A DNA stretch of 64,000 nt from JACVRN01 sp963715565 (GCA_963715565.1 OY970256.1:3038001-3102000); one strand, 5' to 3'. Shown: positions 51,449 through 59,285, counted from the first letter of the stretch. Notes: generated by a model not told the origin, from the letters alone. Numbers and translations are program-made.

Positions 51449-52423
51449 TTAGTTCCAACTAATCTCCCATATGCGCTCTATACCGATGGAGAAATTCTGA
51501 TAATTATAGATTGATGGAATAGCATATGTGATTTGAATATCTGGTCTCTGTCTTACAGCTCTATAGATGCCTAAGGTTTGCAGCTTGGTGCCTAGGGGCG
51601 CAATAACGATGTAATAAGAACTAAAATGCTGCTCCCATATGCTTAAGACTGCCTTTTCAGACTCTTCTATACCTCTAGCCGGAATTGAAGGATAAAATTC
51701 TGTCTCGCTTAATTTTGTGAAGAGCGGCTGATGGGTTTTTTCAACAATTCCGTTTAATTCTATCCTATAATTTGGATCCGGGACGACCGCGACCATTTTT
51801 CTCGGCTGGTGCCGCTTCCAAGTAATTGCAGCTCGTTCCTCCTCATGTCCCAAGAACATGAGAAGTAAATTCTTTTTCTTATTAGGCGGCTGCACCCCAC
51901 CAAACCCGGGAACAGGTCGTACAGACGTAACCCCTCTTGTGAGCCACCCACCTATATTCTCGGTGTTATATCTAACTGGTTCTGTGTAGAAAATACGGAT
52001 TTGCGGACCAACTGTCATATTATCCAGAACACTCAGGAGCATTAACAGTTCCCGCCGCGGAAAGGCAGAAATATCTATTGTTACATTTGTAAAGGAAGAT
52101 TTTTTTTGCAGTTCATAACAAAATGATTCGAACTCTCTCATAGCAGGAATAGAATTATTACTACTAAACTCAATTACTTTCGGCCCATTTACTCCGACAG
52201 AAGTCATTTTTTCATTGATGAAATCGAAGTATTCAGGAGTACTTCCTTTATCAACATATTCTTTTGCGCGAAAAATTAGTGTGTGGTCAACACAATAATC
52301 TGCAGCAAGTTGTTTAGCCACTGCAATTGACCGCTCCTCATAATTGGCGCAAGTAATGAGCAAGGAATCTGCCTTCCCCTGCTCGGGTCTTATTTGACCA
52401 GTTACTTCATTTATTCGCGGCAT
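51449..52423 (-). CDS. Module A: two-lobed Rossmann-like protein of unknown family
   Basis: A 324-residue protein, paralogue of 45629-46639 along its whole length (see that entry for paired motifs). The first lobe has L-L-I-T-C-A-N-Y-E-E-R near residue 22 and T-I-D-I-S-A-F-P-R-R near 115; the second lobe has L-L-L-M-F-L-G-H-E-E-E-R near 189 and Y-I-V-I-A-P-L-G-T-K near 280. The repeated E-x-R after a hydrophobic strand suggests an internal duplication. It lies 15 bp after the ATPase gene. No known catalytic motif is visible, so it may bind a nucleotide or other ligand. Confidence 0.75.
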   Translation of the reverse strand: MPRINEVTGQIRPEQGKADSLLITCANYEERSIAVAKQLAADYCVDHTLIFRAKEYVDKGSTPEYFDFINEKMTSVGVNGPKVIEFSSNNSIPAMREFESFCYELQKKSSFTNVTIDISAFPRRELLMLLSVLDNMTVGPQIRIFYTEPVRYNTENIGGWLTRGVTSVRPVPGFGGVQPPNKKKNLLLMFLGHEEERAAITWKRHQPRKMVAVVPDPNYRIELNGIVEKTHQPLFTKLSETEFYPSIPARGIEESEKAVLSIWEQHFSSYYIVIAPLGTKLQTLGIYRAVRQRPDIQITYAIPSIYNYQNFSIGIERIWEISWN

Positions 52424-52438
52424 CTCTTATTGCTCGGT

Positions 52439-54922
52439 TTATGACAACGCCGGATCATTTTCCAAGGGGAGAGGAGCCTGTAGTGAACTTTCATCATTAG
52501 TAAAAGGCTCCGCATAAACTTTTTTGCCCTGCATTTTCTGAAAAAAATCTCTTCGATTTGTTGCCGCTAAAACAACATCTCCAGCTTCAATCTCGATTCT
52601 CCCTTGCATACGCCTGATACTTAGATCACGACGCGGGCCTAGCCTTCTATTCAACATGAAAGCAGGAAGAGGCGGTCCTCCTGATGTCTTTGGTGCATAC
52701 TGAAATCTATGAAGTATGGACTCTCTAACTGCGATTTTTAAGATGGTATCCGCTTCAGGACATTCTTGAAGCTGATCGCGAATTGCGATGCATATGATCT
52801 CTGGCTCCCCGCTGCCAAGGGAACCGGTAGGTGTGTGAAGACGGGAATAGAAAACATCACAGAGGCTATCGATGAGCGTAATCATATGCGAGGATGTTAC
52901 TTCAATATCACCACGAAGCAGCGCTTGTGCATCCCCAGAGGTGCGTGAAAACTGCTGAATCATTTCTTCTGAATATTCCCGTACAGCTATATCCTGAATC
53001 TCCGGGCGGACTCCTCCCTCCTCTGGCTGCCATCCTCCATCGTGAGCACGGTCAAATATTAGTTTACATATTTCAAGGAACTGCCTGTAGATGCCTGAAG
53101 ACACCATTGTTATATATTCGACCCCCGCATACCGCATTCTAATTTTTCTTTTGCGCAAAGCTTGGAAGAAGCGCGCACTGCCATATTTTGAAATATAATC
53201 ACTTTTAGAAATAGTTGGCTTTTCCTCTGCAGCATCCCATTCGGCCTCCATCTGTCCCCTGATTTCCTGAAAAATTTCATTGCCACGCTGCCACTCTGGA
53301 AGAAGAGCCGACAATTCGGCGTTCCAGGGTAATCCCGCTTCTTCCAGCCGAGCTTGTGCAATATCAATCAATGACCTTTGGTAGTTTGCGTGAAGACCGC
53401 CTTGTGTCCAATCAAGATCTATACGATTAAAATCATCACTGTTGCGGAAAGTCCTTCCTTCACCTGACAGCAGAACCTTCTTTCCCAACACCATTATCCC
53501 AAACTTAAAACAAACGGTGCTGAACCTTCTTAGCGAAGCGGTTTTGAACACTCTCGCCTGCTGATATGGCTCCAGAACATCAAAATCATCGAGCATAAGA
53601 AAGAAGGGCACTGAGGCGGAGCAGGATTGACGCAGTAAATCGAGAAAAGGCAGCAGTTCTCCCGAGAGCGTTAGACTTGGATTAAACTCTGTAGCAGAAA
53701 ATGCACCTCCTGGCGATACAGAGCCTAAATGTTCGTCAACTTGGGGAACGAGGTTAAAGCAAATATGGTCTTGAGCCGCTTGAATTAGATCATTCTCAGT
53801 AACGCACGAATCTAGAGTTCCATTGGTTTTTAGAAGACCGTTCAACGCTCTCTTGACCCTTTTAATCTGTTCAGAGATGGGATGAAATCGTTGATAGACA
53901 GACTTCATAGTCTCTAATACATCGAAAAGCAATTGAAGCATCAATCTATGTTCAAAAATTCGCTCCCGACGTGCCTGATCAGGAATGGCCTCAAAGTCAG
54001 CTTTATCAAAAACTCCCTGACCCAGCTTGGAATAGACACCAATGAAGCTCTCGCCCCCTGAAAGGAAATTTTCTTCAGGCTGTCTTAATTTCTCAGTCCA
54101 TTCGAGAATTTGGGTCTCATAGGCGAGATACTTCATGATCATCGTCTTCCCAGTTCCGCGCTGACCTTCAATGATAGTGTTGTACCGCTTTTTAATCGTT
54201 GGAAGCTCTGAGTACCGCGCGATGAATAAGTTTCTGATCTGCCTGACATGCTGTGGATTTGTTAATTCTAGATCATCTGCGGCCACAACAGAGAACGGAT
54301 TGACCCATTCTCTGGCAGCGGTTACCAGCCCTGCGTTTTTTTCCTCCTCCTTCTGCTTTGATTTATTAAGTTCTAAGACCGTTTCAGCAGGCAACATGTC
54401 GATCCTCTTAATTATTTGTTGATGATCCTGACTATGTCTCTCTTGGAAGTGTAATAAGAGTTGTGCAAAGGCAGGCTCCCTATAACTAACACGATCATTG
54501 AATAGACGCGACGCCTCGTCAAGAACGCTTTGAAGCAAATCCATACGTTCACTTTCACGTAGATTGAAGCCGGGGATTATAATAATCTCTTCAAAAGGCT
54601 TGAAATATTCTCGCCAAGGGTTTGGCAATCCTGATTCCGAAGTTGATGAAGCCACCAATTTATTCTCTTTCAAATATTCGCGCAGCTTCGCTTTATCTAC
54701 GTGGGCTCCGGGAACTGATCCATCTTTTAAGACTGTATTTGTAAATTTATTGAGGAGTTCGGCTTTATTCTTTACAGCATCTTCCAAACAGCCTTCTATT
54801 AGGGACGCTAGATCCTGCCGTGACAGGCGGGAATATATTGCATCAGATCCTAGATTAACTGCGAAGTCTCTAGTTAAGCCTGCTAAATAACCGACCGCAA
54901 CGGTGAGGAAGGCGATGTCCAT
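52439..54922 (-). CDS. Module A: large AAA ATPase, ORC/Cdc6-like with extra N-terminal domain
   Basis: An 827-residue ATPase. Residues 1-205 are an additional helical domain missing from module B's ATPase. The AAA part starts with N-P-F-S-V at 208, Walker A G-Q-R-G-T-G-K-T at 253-260, and Walker B F-F-L-M-L-D-D-F-D-V-L. Shared with ATPase B: Y-A-G-V-E, V-S-S-G-I-Y-R-Q-F-L and L-N-R-R-L-G-P. STAND-like ATPases of this shape sense an invader and activate a partner. It follows the thymidylate synthase-like gene by 28 bp and precedes the Rossmann-like gene by 15 bp, so the three form one operon. Confidence 0.83.
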   Translation of the reverse strand: MDIAFLTVAVGYLAGLTRDFAVNLGSDAIYSRLSRQDLASLIEGCLEDAVKNKAELLNKFTNTVLKDGSVPGAHVDKAKLREYLKENKLVASSTSESGLPNPWREYFKPFEEIIIIPGFNLRESERMDLLQSVLDEASRLFNDRVSYREPAFAQLLLHFQERHSQDHQQIIKRIDMLPAETVLELNKSKQKEEEKNAGLVTAAREWVNPFSVVAADDLELTNPQHVRQIRNLFIARYSELPTIKKRYNTIIEGQRGTGKTMIMKYLAYETQILEWTEKLRQPEENFLSGGESFIGVYSKLGQGVFDKADFEAIPDQARRERIFEHRLMLQLLFDVLETMKSVYQRFHPISEQIKRVKRALNGLLKTNGTLDSCVTENDLIQAAQDHICFNLVPQVDEHLGSVSPGGAFSATEFNPSLTLSGELLPFLDLLRQSCSASVPFFLMLDDFDVLEPYQQARVFKTASLRRFSTVCFKFGIMVLGKKVLLSGEGRTFRNSDDFNRIDLDWTQGGLHANYQRSLIDIAQARLEEAGLPWNAELSALLPEWQRGNEIFQEIRGQMEAEWDAAEEKPTISKSDYISKYGSARFFQALRKRKIRMRYAGVEYITMVSSGIYRQFLEICKLIFDRAHDGGWQPEEGGVRPEIQDIAVREYSEEMIQQFSRTSGDAQALLRGDIEVTSSHMITLIDSLCDVFYSRLHTPTGSLGSGEPEIICIAIRDQLQECPEADTILKIAVRESILHRFQYAPKTSGGPPLPAFMLNRRLGPRRDLSIRRMQGRIEIEAGDVVLAATNRRDFFQKMQGKKVYAEPFTNDESSLQAPLPLENDPALS

Positions 54923-54950
54923 GCTTCGATTATTGTTCCTTTCCAGAGTA

Positions 54951-56369
54951 TTAATCGGTTCTATCTTGCCTATATTCGGTGGCAGAATCTTTAGCGTACT
55001 GCAGCCGTGTTATTTCGCGCCCGATATAAAGTGCGTGATCTACACGGCTTATAAAGGATATTAGCTTTAATCCTAACGATTTTGCATCAGGAGCGGTTAG
55101 GGTTTGAATCAGGTCACCTGCGGGGCTGTAGTGATCTGCTATAAGCTCGTTATTGTTAAAACGGAACACAAAGCTGCCCCGCGGATCCTGCTCGAAGCGG
55201 GTTTGTAATTTTATAGCGTCTCTTAATGCATCATGACAAGCATTCCAGCAGTCAGAGTAAATGTGAGCGGAAAATGAAAGAATCGAAAGCGTTCCAATTT
55301 TCACTCCTGCTAAAGTGCCTGCGAGCTGCGCTTGAAGTGCAGCAAGAGAAGCAGCATTAAGAGGATATGCCCTGAATATATCATTACTGCGGATATATGC
55401 GCTGAGGTGGAGATGTTCGTTGCGAATAGCCGCTTGAATCGTAATTAGGCATGGCGGGTCGGCGGACTTATTATCATTATCTGAATCCCACAAATTTGCT
55501 ACAGCTCGGCGGGAATGACCGGATCTATGCAGTTCATTAGCAATAAGCTCTATCTGGTTCTCGCTCCAGTATGACTGCAAGCGGTGGCCATAATTGTATG
55601 CAATGTCAGCCCTTTCTTCTGCCTGAAAAAACTTAGCCAGATAAGCTTCTACATCGTCTGACTTGAAAGGGGCCCAGATTGGCAATGCACCCATCCGCGT
55701 TAAAGGCTCGTCAATTACTGATAATAAAGCAAGTACCTCCTTTTGTTGGAGCCCATAATCAGTAGGTGACGTTTCACCCAAAAACATCACGATCCAAATT
55801 GCTTGAAGCCATGCCTCAATAATTGTGTTCTGCCGTAAATTAAAGCCGACGAACTCACTAGGAAAGCTCTGAGTTGTTGGCGACGTCTTCGGGAAAATGC
55901 GGGGTTCAGCAAATGGAGGCAACGGCTTCAACTGGCTTATAATTTGGTGGACGCTTTCAGCAGATTGCTGAGTTCCACGCAAATCAAACAACTTCACGTT
56001 AGCCCGTATATCTTCAATAGCCTGTATTGGTAGATCGAGGTCTATCTGACCTCCGTTACCTATAATTTTCCATTCAGTATCAACCCCATTTTTGAAAAAT
56101 TTGATTAAAGCCTCATCGCTGTCAGTAAGAGAAGTGCCAGTCAATGCTAAATACCGAATAGATGGGTTAGCGAGAATATTTCGAAGCATCGGGTTAATTC
56201 CAGCTCTCGAATAAAGATTGCCAATTACTATGTACTCCTCAGGCAGCAGGGTCTTACGCAGCCGCTCTCTATCTGACCAAAGGCAGCAGACAGCAATGTT
56301 GCTGCCCGGATCACCAAGTATAAGCTGATCAGCATAATCAATCGGCCAGTGCTCTAACTTACTTTCCAT
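54951..56369 (-). CDS. MtrA-like domain fused to thymidylate-synthase-like domain
   Basis: A 472-residue fusion. Residues ~20-115 resemble MtrA/DUF4346 (A-V-C-C-L-W-S, I-G-N-L-Y-S-R-A-G-I-N-P, N-I-L-A-N-P-S-I-R-Y-L-A-L-T-G, I-I-G-N-G-G). Residues ~185-450 have the thymidylate synthase fold: Y-N-Y-G-H-R-L, R-R-A-V-A-N-L-W-D, catalytic Cys307 in D-P-P-C-L-I-T-I-Q, and Y-I-R-S-N-D-I-F-R-A-Y-P-L-N. Such fusions are best known from archaea as putative thymidylate synthases. Here the gene lies between an ordinary thyA and ATPase A. It may make thymidylate or a modified pyrimidine nucleotide; sequence does not decide. Confidence 0.82.
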   Translation of the reverse strand: MESKLEHWPIDYADQLILGDPGSNIAVCCLWSDRERLRKTLLPEEYIVIGNLYSRAGINPMLRNILANPSIRYLALTGTSLTDSDEALIKFFKNGVDTEWKIIGNGGQIDLDLPIQAIEDIRANVKLFDLRGTQQSAESVHQIISQLKPLPPFAEPRIFPKTSPTTQSFPSEFVGFNLRQNTIIEAWLQAIWIVMFLGETSPTDYGLQQKEVLALLSVIDEPLTRMGALPIWAPFKSDDVEAYLAKFFQAEERADIAYNYGHRLQSYWSENQIELIANELHRSGHSRRAVANLWDSDNDNKSADPPCLITIQAAIRNEHLHLSAYIRSNDIFRAYPLNAASLAALQAQLAGTLAGVKIGTLSILSFSAHIYSDCWNACHDALRDAIKLQTRFEQDPRGSFVFRFNNNELIADHYSPAGDLIQTLTAPDAKSLGLKLISFISRVDHALYIGREITRLQYAKDSATEYRQDRTD

Positions 56370-56448
56370 TATCTCATTCGCAATATACCTATATCATCAA
56401 AGCACCGTCGAAGGTGTAGACATCTATACTCGAAAGTCAGGAAGATCC

Positions 56449-57243
56449 TTAGACGGCTACTTGAGCAGTAATACGAGGATGCGCTTGGTAATTGAGAATC
56501 TCAAAATCCTCATATTGATAGTCGAAAATAGTTGTGGGTTTGCGCTTGATTACCAAACGTGGAAGTGGATATGGCTTCCTTGCCAACTGCAGCTTGACCT
56601 GTTCAATGTGGTTTAAGTAAATGTGGCAGTCACCGCCTGTCCAGATAAATTCCCCGACCTCTAGATTGCATTGCTGAGCAATCATGTGGGTAAGGAGAGA
56701 GTAGGAGGTAATATTGAAAGGTACTCCAAGGAAGCTGTCAGCCGATCTTTGATAAAGCTGGCAAGAGAGCCGTCCTCCAGCAACATAAAACTGAAAGAGA
56801 AGATGGCAGGGCGGCAACGCCATGTTGTCTAATTCACCAACATTCCACGCCGAAACGATTAGGCGCCGTGAATCTGGATCTGTCCTGAGCTGCTCAACGA
56901 CTTTGCTTATCTGATCGATAGTTTTGCCATCGCCGGCATTCCACCTGCGCCACTGTTTCCCGTAAATTCCTGTCAAGTTCCCATCAGGGTCAGCCCATTC
57001 ATCCCAAATGCTTACTTTGTTTTCATGAAGATATTGAAGGCTGGTTTCGCCTCTAAGGAACCACAGGAGTTCATAAATAATAGACCGCAAATGAACTTTC
57101 TTAGTAGTAATTACCGGGAAACCTTCCTGCAAATTGAAACGCATCTGATACGCAAAGATGCTGAGAGTGCCGGTTCCTGTGCGATCCTTCTTAGGAATGC
57201 CGTGTTCTAGAACATATGACAAGTAATCCAAGTACTGTCTCAT
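56449..57243 (-). CDS. thyA: Thymidylate synthase, intact copy on the element
   Basis: A complete 264-residue ThyA of the classic type (dUMP to dTMP with methylene-tetrahydrofolate). D-R-T-G-T-G-T near residue 21, catalytic Cys in A-L-P-P-C-H-L-L-F-Q-F near 146, R-R-L-I-V-S-A-W-N, Q-L-Y-Q-R-S-A-D, H-I-Y-L-N-H-I-E-Q, and the C terminus I-T-A-Q-V-A-V. Same length as the E. coli enzyme and clearly different from the host gene it replaces, which has a 282-codon frame. It sits 156 bp inside the right end, reading the same direction as the interrupted gene, and must use its own promoter. Confidence 0.96.
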   Translation of the reverse strand: MRQYLDYLSYVLEHGIPKKDRTGTGTLSIFAYQMRFNLQEGFPVITTKKVHLRSIIYELLWFLRGETSLQYLHENKVSIWDEWADPDGNLTGIYGKQWRRWNAGDGKTIDQISKVVEQLRTDPDSRRLIVSAWNVGELDNMALPPCHLLFQFYVAGGRLSCQLYQRSADSFLGVPFNITSYSLLTHMIAQQCNLEVGEFIWTGGDCHIYLNHIEQVKLQLARKPYPLPRLVIKRKPTTIFDYQYEDFEILNYQAHPRITAQVAV

Positions 57244-57374
57244 ATAGTTGTCCTTGGGATCTTATTTATAATAGCAATTTTTGGTTTTGTGAATTACCTG
57301 GAAACCTATGAATAAGTTTCGCATAAGATGTTCGAGTTTAATAGTGGAAAAATGCGGCATTCATTCATGCATAA

Positions 57375-57393
57375 GCGTTTTTTGCTCGTAAAA
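57375..57393 (-). repeat. Right terminal inverted repeat
   Basis: gcgttttttgctcgtaaaa. On the minus strand it reads ttttacgag-ca-aaaaacgc and matches the left end apart from a gap of four to five bases. The first nine bases at the very end are identical in both copies. Confidence 0.8.
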
Positions 57394-57399
57394 GTTCAA
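57394..57399. other. Six-base spacer (coupling sequence) at the right junction
   Basis: gttcaa lies between the right inverted repeat and the restored gene. Leaving it in place of gacggg (26809-26814) would give L-G-L-N-Y-G rather than the conserved L-G-P-V-Y-G, so this sextet is foreign and came with the element. Tn554 and conjugative transposons of the Tn916 type carry such a leftover from their previous site. Confidence 0.75.
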
Positions 57400-57699
57400 G
57401 CCCAGGTCGCCTGCTTCGCGACCGAAGCGGCGCGTGTGTTCTTCGTCGGCCCATTCCTTCCAGATGTCCACGCCGGCGGCGCGAAGGTTCGCCTCGTTCG
57501 TGTCGCCGGACAGGAACCAGCGCAATTCTTCAAAGACCCAGCGGAATGGAATCTTCTTGGTCGTGACAATCGGAAAGCCGGAGCCGAGGTCGAAGCGCGT
57601 CTGGTAGCCGAAGTGCGAGATGGTTCCGACGCCCGTGCGGTCGGAGTGCTCCGTGCCGTGAGCGAGGATTGATTTGAGAAGGTCTTGATACTGTTTCAT
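57400..57699 (-). pseudogene. thyA: Host thymidylate synthase, 5' part (interrupted)
   Basis: The first 100 codons of the host ThyA, from M-K-Q-Y-Q-D-L-L-K to the D-L-G before the insertion. Includes D-R-T-G-V-G-T, P-I-V-T-T-K-K-I-P-F-R-W and the L-R-W-F-L-S-G-D-T segment. The ATG at 57697-57699 is chosen because it matches the standard ThyA start; a 19-codon upstream extension has no similarity. Translation now runs into the element and stops after a few more residues (57361), losing the catalytic Cys, so no active enzyme should be made from it. Confidence 0.93.
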
Positions 57700-57765
57700 A
57701 TGCTTTTCGATTTTCTCTCGCTTCCAAAGCGCTGCACGCAAAGATGAGCAGCGCACGTCGCCCGG

Positions 57766-58482
57766 TTAGTCTAAAAGAAATTTGAGGGAATCCTGCGCTC
57801 CGTATTCGGCGGGCTCGCGCCCGTGTATAAAGACGCGCGCGCTTTTCTCTCCGAGCAGGGTTATCTCGTCTCCTTCTATACGCAATGCCGTGCCTTCTCT
57901 CAAACCGACGACGTAAACGCGCGGGTTGACTTTTGTAAACTCAAGCAATCGCTCCTCGCGCGTCTCGCCGCCGTGCTGCTCTATAGTAGCGTCCGTGTAG
58001 TGCGGGTTGATTTGAAAAGGAACCAGATTGAGCGCGGCGAAGCCGGGCGGCTCAACAATCGGCATGTCGTTGGTCGTCCTGATGGTGGGACAGGCGACGT
58101 TGGAACCGGCGCTCCAACCTATGAAGGGCATGCCGTCCTGTACGCGCGCGCGTATGTAGTCCACGAGATTGGCTTCGTAAAGACCGCGCAGGAGGTGAAA
58201 GGTATTGCCGCCGCCGATCGCTATGGCTTCGGCCTTTTCCACGGCTGCTCCCGGCGCGTCCGCCTCGTGTATGGATAGAAGCTCGTAGTCTATCTCCGCG
58301 AACCGCTCGCGCACTTTCTTCGCGTAATCATCATAAGACCAGCTCACGCCCGCATAGGGGACGAAAAGGACGCGGCGGACTTTCTCGCCCAGAAAACTTT
58401 TGATGTGAGGCAAAGGATAGCGTAAATATTCTTCGCCGTAGTTGGTCGAATTGCTCAGGAGCAGTAATCTTCTTTGTGACAT
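57766..58482 (-). CDS. pepE: Dipeptidase E (peptidase family S51)
   Basis: A 238-residue serine peptidase that cuts dipeptides with an N-terminal Asp. The nucleophile is in P-F-I-G-W-S-A-G-S-N-V-A (GxSAG), with the preceding I-G-G-G-N-T-F-H-L motif and a later His in I-N-P-H-Y-T-D. Length is typical (about 230). An in-frame extension up to 58614 mostly reads the repeat hairpin; the ATG at 58482 gives the family start M-S-Q-R-R-L-L-L-L-S-N-S. It lies upstream of the host thyA by 66 bp on the same strand. Confidence 0.9.
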   Translation of the reverse strand: MSQRRLLLLSNSTNYGEEYLRYPLPHIKSFLGEKVRRVLFVPYAGVSWSYDDYAKKVRERFAEIDYELLSIHEADAPGAAVEKAEAIAIGGGNTFHLLRGLYEANLVDYIRARVQDGMPFIGWSAGSNVACPTIRTTNDMPIVEPPGFAALNLVPFQINPHYTDATIEQHGGETREERLLEFTKVNPRVYVVGLREGTALRIEGDEITLLGEKSARVFIHGREPAEYGAQDSLKFLLD

Positions 58483-58562
58483 TAACGGATTTCCCGTATC
58501 TCTCGCTTTGGAAAAATCTCTACACGATGTTATATAAAGCTTACGGGAAAGAGTCAAAAGAA

Positions 58563-58643
58563 GTGATGAATGCAAAGTGCAAAGTGCAAAATTAAAGAAG
58601 CTCTTTCTTTTCATTCATCATTTTGCATTTTGACTTTTGCACT
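58563..58643. repeat. Intergenic hairpin of gcaaagt-type heptamers
   Basis: tgatgaatgcaaagtgcaaagtgcaaaa faces ttcattcatcattttgcattttgacttttgcac. Imperfect long inverted repeat between divergent pepE and peroxiredoxin genes. It is nearly the same sequence as the hairpin at 59171-59257, 600 bp away. Confidence 0.82.
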
Positions 58644-58651
58644 GGTTTATT

Positions 58652-59164
58652 ATGGTTAAAGCTAAAGACGAAACGGGCGAGGCAATGAAGGCGGGTGAGG
58701 TGCGTGTGGGCGAGAGCGCGCCGGATTTTAGTCTGCCGGACGGCGAAGGGCGCGCGTGGCGTCTCTCGGAGCAGAGGGGCAAGACGGTCGTGCTGATGTT
58801 TTATCCGGGCGACAACACGCCCGTTTGCACTAAACAACTCTGTTCGGTGCGCGACCGTTGGGACGATTACACGGAGACGGGCGCGGAGGTCGTGGGCATC
58901 TCGACCGATACGGTCGAATCGCACAAGGGCTTTGGCGAGAAACACGATCTGCCGTTGCGCCTGCTGTCAGACCCGCAGGAGGAAGTGATACGCGCCTACG
59001 GCATGCGCTCGTGGCTGCCGGGACGCTCCGCACGCGCCGTCGTCGTCGTCGATCCGGAAGGTATTGTGAGCTACAAAAAGATTCAGCCCCTGAGCCTCTT
59101 CCCGCCGCGCGACGACAGCGTCATCGCCGCCATCCGCGAGGCCCAGGGGAAAAGCAGAGGCTAG
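58652..59164 (+). CDS. Peroxiredoxin (AhpC/TSA, BCP-type)
   Basis: A 170-residue thiol peroxidase. The peroxidatic Cys is in N-T-P-V-C-T-K-Q-L-C, with a second Cys five residues on, as in atypical two-Cys BCP proteins. Other marks: G-E-S-A-P-D-F-S-L-P-D near residue 24, V-L-M-F-Y-P-G-D, G-I-S-T-D and the conserved Arg of R-S-A-R-A-V-V-V-V-D. Reduces hydrogen and lipid peroxides. The start may be 58652 or the ATG at 58685; neither has a strong upstream site. Confidence 0.88.
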   Translation: MVKAKDETGEAMKAGEVRVGESAPDFSLPDGEGRAWRLSEQRGKTVVLMFYPGDNTPVCTKQLCSVRDRWDDYTETGAEVVGISTDTVESHKGFGEKHDLPLRLLSDPQEEVIRAYGMRSWLPGRSARAVVVVDPEGIVSYKKIQPLSLFPPRDDSVIAAIREAQGKSRG

Positions 59165-59170
59165 AGGTAG

Positions 59171-59257
59171 AAAAGCAATGATGAATGCAAAGTGCAAAGT
59201 GCAAAATTAAAGAAGGCTTTCTTTTCATTCATCATTTTGCACTTTGCATTGCTTTTC
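59171..59257. repeat. Intergenic hairpin of gcaaagt-type heptamers
   Basis: aaaagcaatgatgaatgcaaagtgcaaagtgc faces gcactttgcattgctttt with cattcatcatt in the return arm. Between two plus-strand genes, just after the peroxiredoxin stop. Outer aaaagc/gctttt tips are shared with the hairpin at 8562-8652. Confidence 0.85.
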
Positions 59258-59285
59258 TGACCTCTTTTCTTCATAAGGAGTTTTT

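Larger units (their letters stand above)
26815..57399. mobile_element. 30.6-kb tyrosine-recombinase element inserted in thyA
   Basis: The segment is AT-richer than both flanks and interrupts the host thyA. Joining 57400 (leftward strand) to 26814 restores the codons GAC CTG GGC CCC GTC TAC, that is D-L-G-P-V-Y, with no base gained or lost. Ends: inverted repeats at 26815-26838 and 57375-57393, plus a 6-bp spacer at 57394-57399. It carries an integration operon at 32234-41031, an intact thyA at 56449-57243 and defence-like cargo. The short repeat hairpins common in the flanks are absent from it. This arrangement resembles Tn554-type elements, with three recombinase-like genes plus a helicase, but I do not recognise a named element. 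Confidence 0.93.

Noticed and set aside
51267..51458. 63-residue ORF after the Rossmann-like gene
   Set aside because: Could be translationally coupled, but it has no strong ribosome-binding site or family pattern and lies in a promoter region; not supported well enough.
26815..57399. Conjugative element (ICE)
   Set aside because: No relaxase, coupling protein or type IV secretion genes are seen. The RecD2-like helicase lacks a relaxase domain.
26815..57399. Prophage
   Set aside because: No capsid, portal, terminase, tail or lysis genes were found despite the ImmA-type regulator and recombinases.
26266..57756. Assembly chimaera as the cause of the split thyA
   Set aside because: The two parts rejoin with exact reading frame and the conserved L-G-P-V-Y-G motif, and the segment between has matched terminal repeats. 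A misjoin would not give this.
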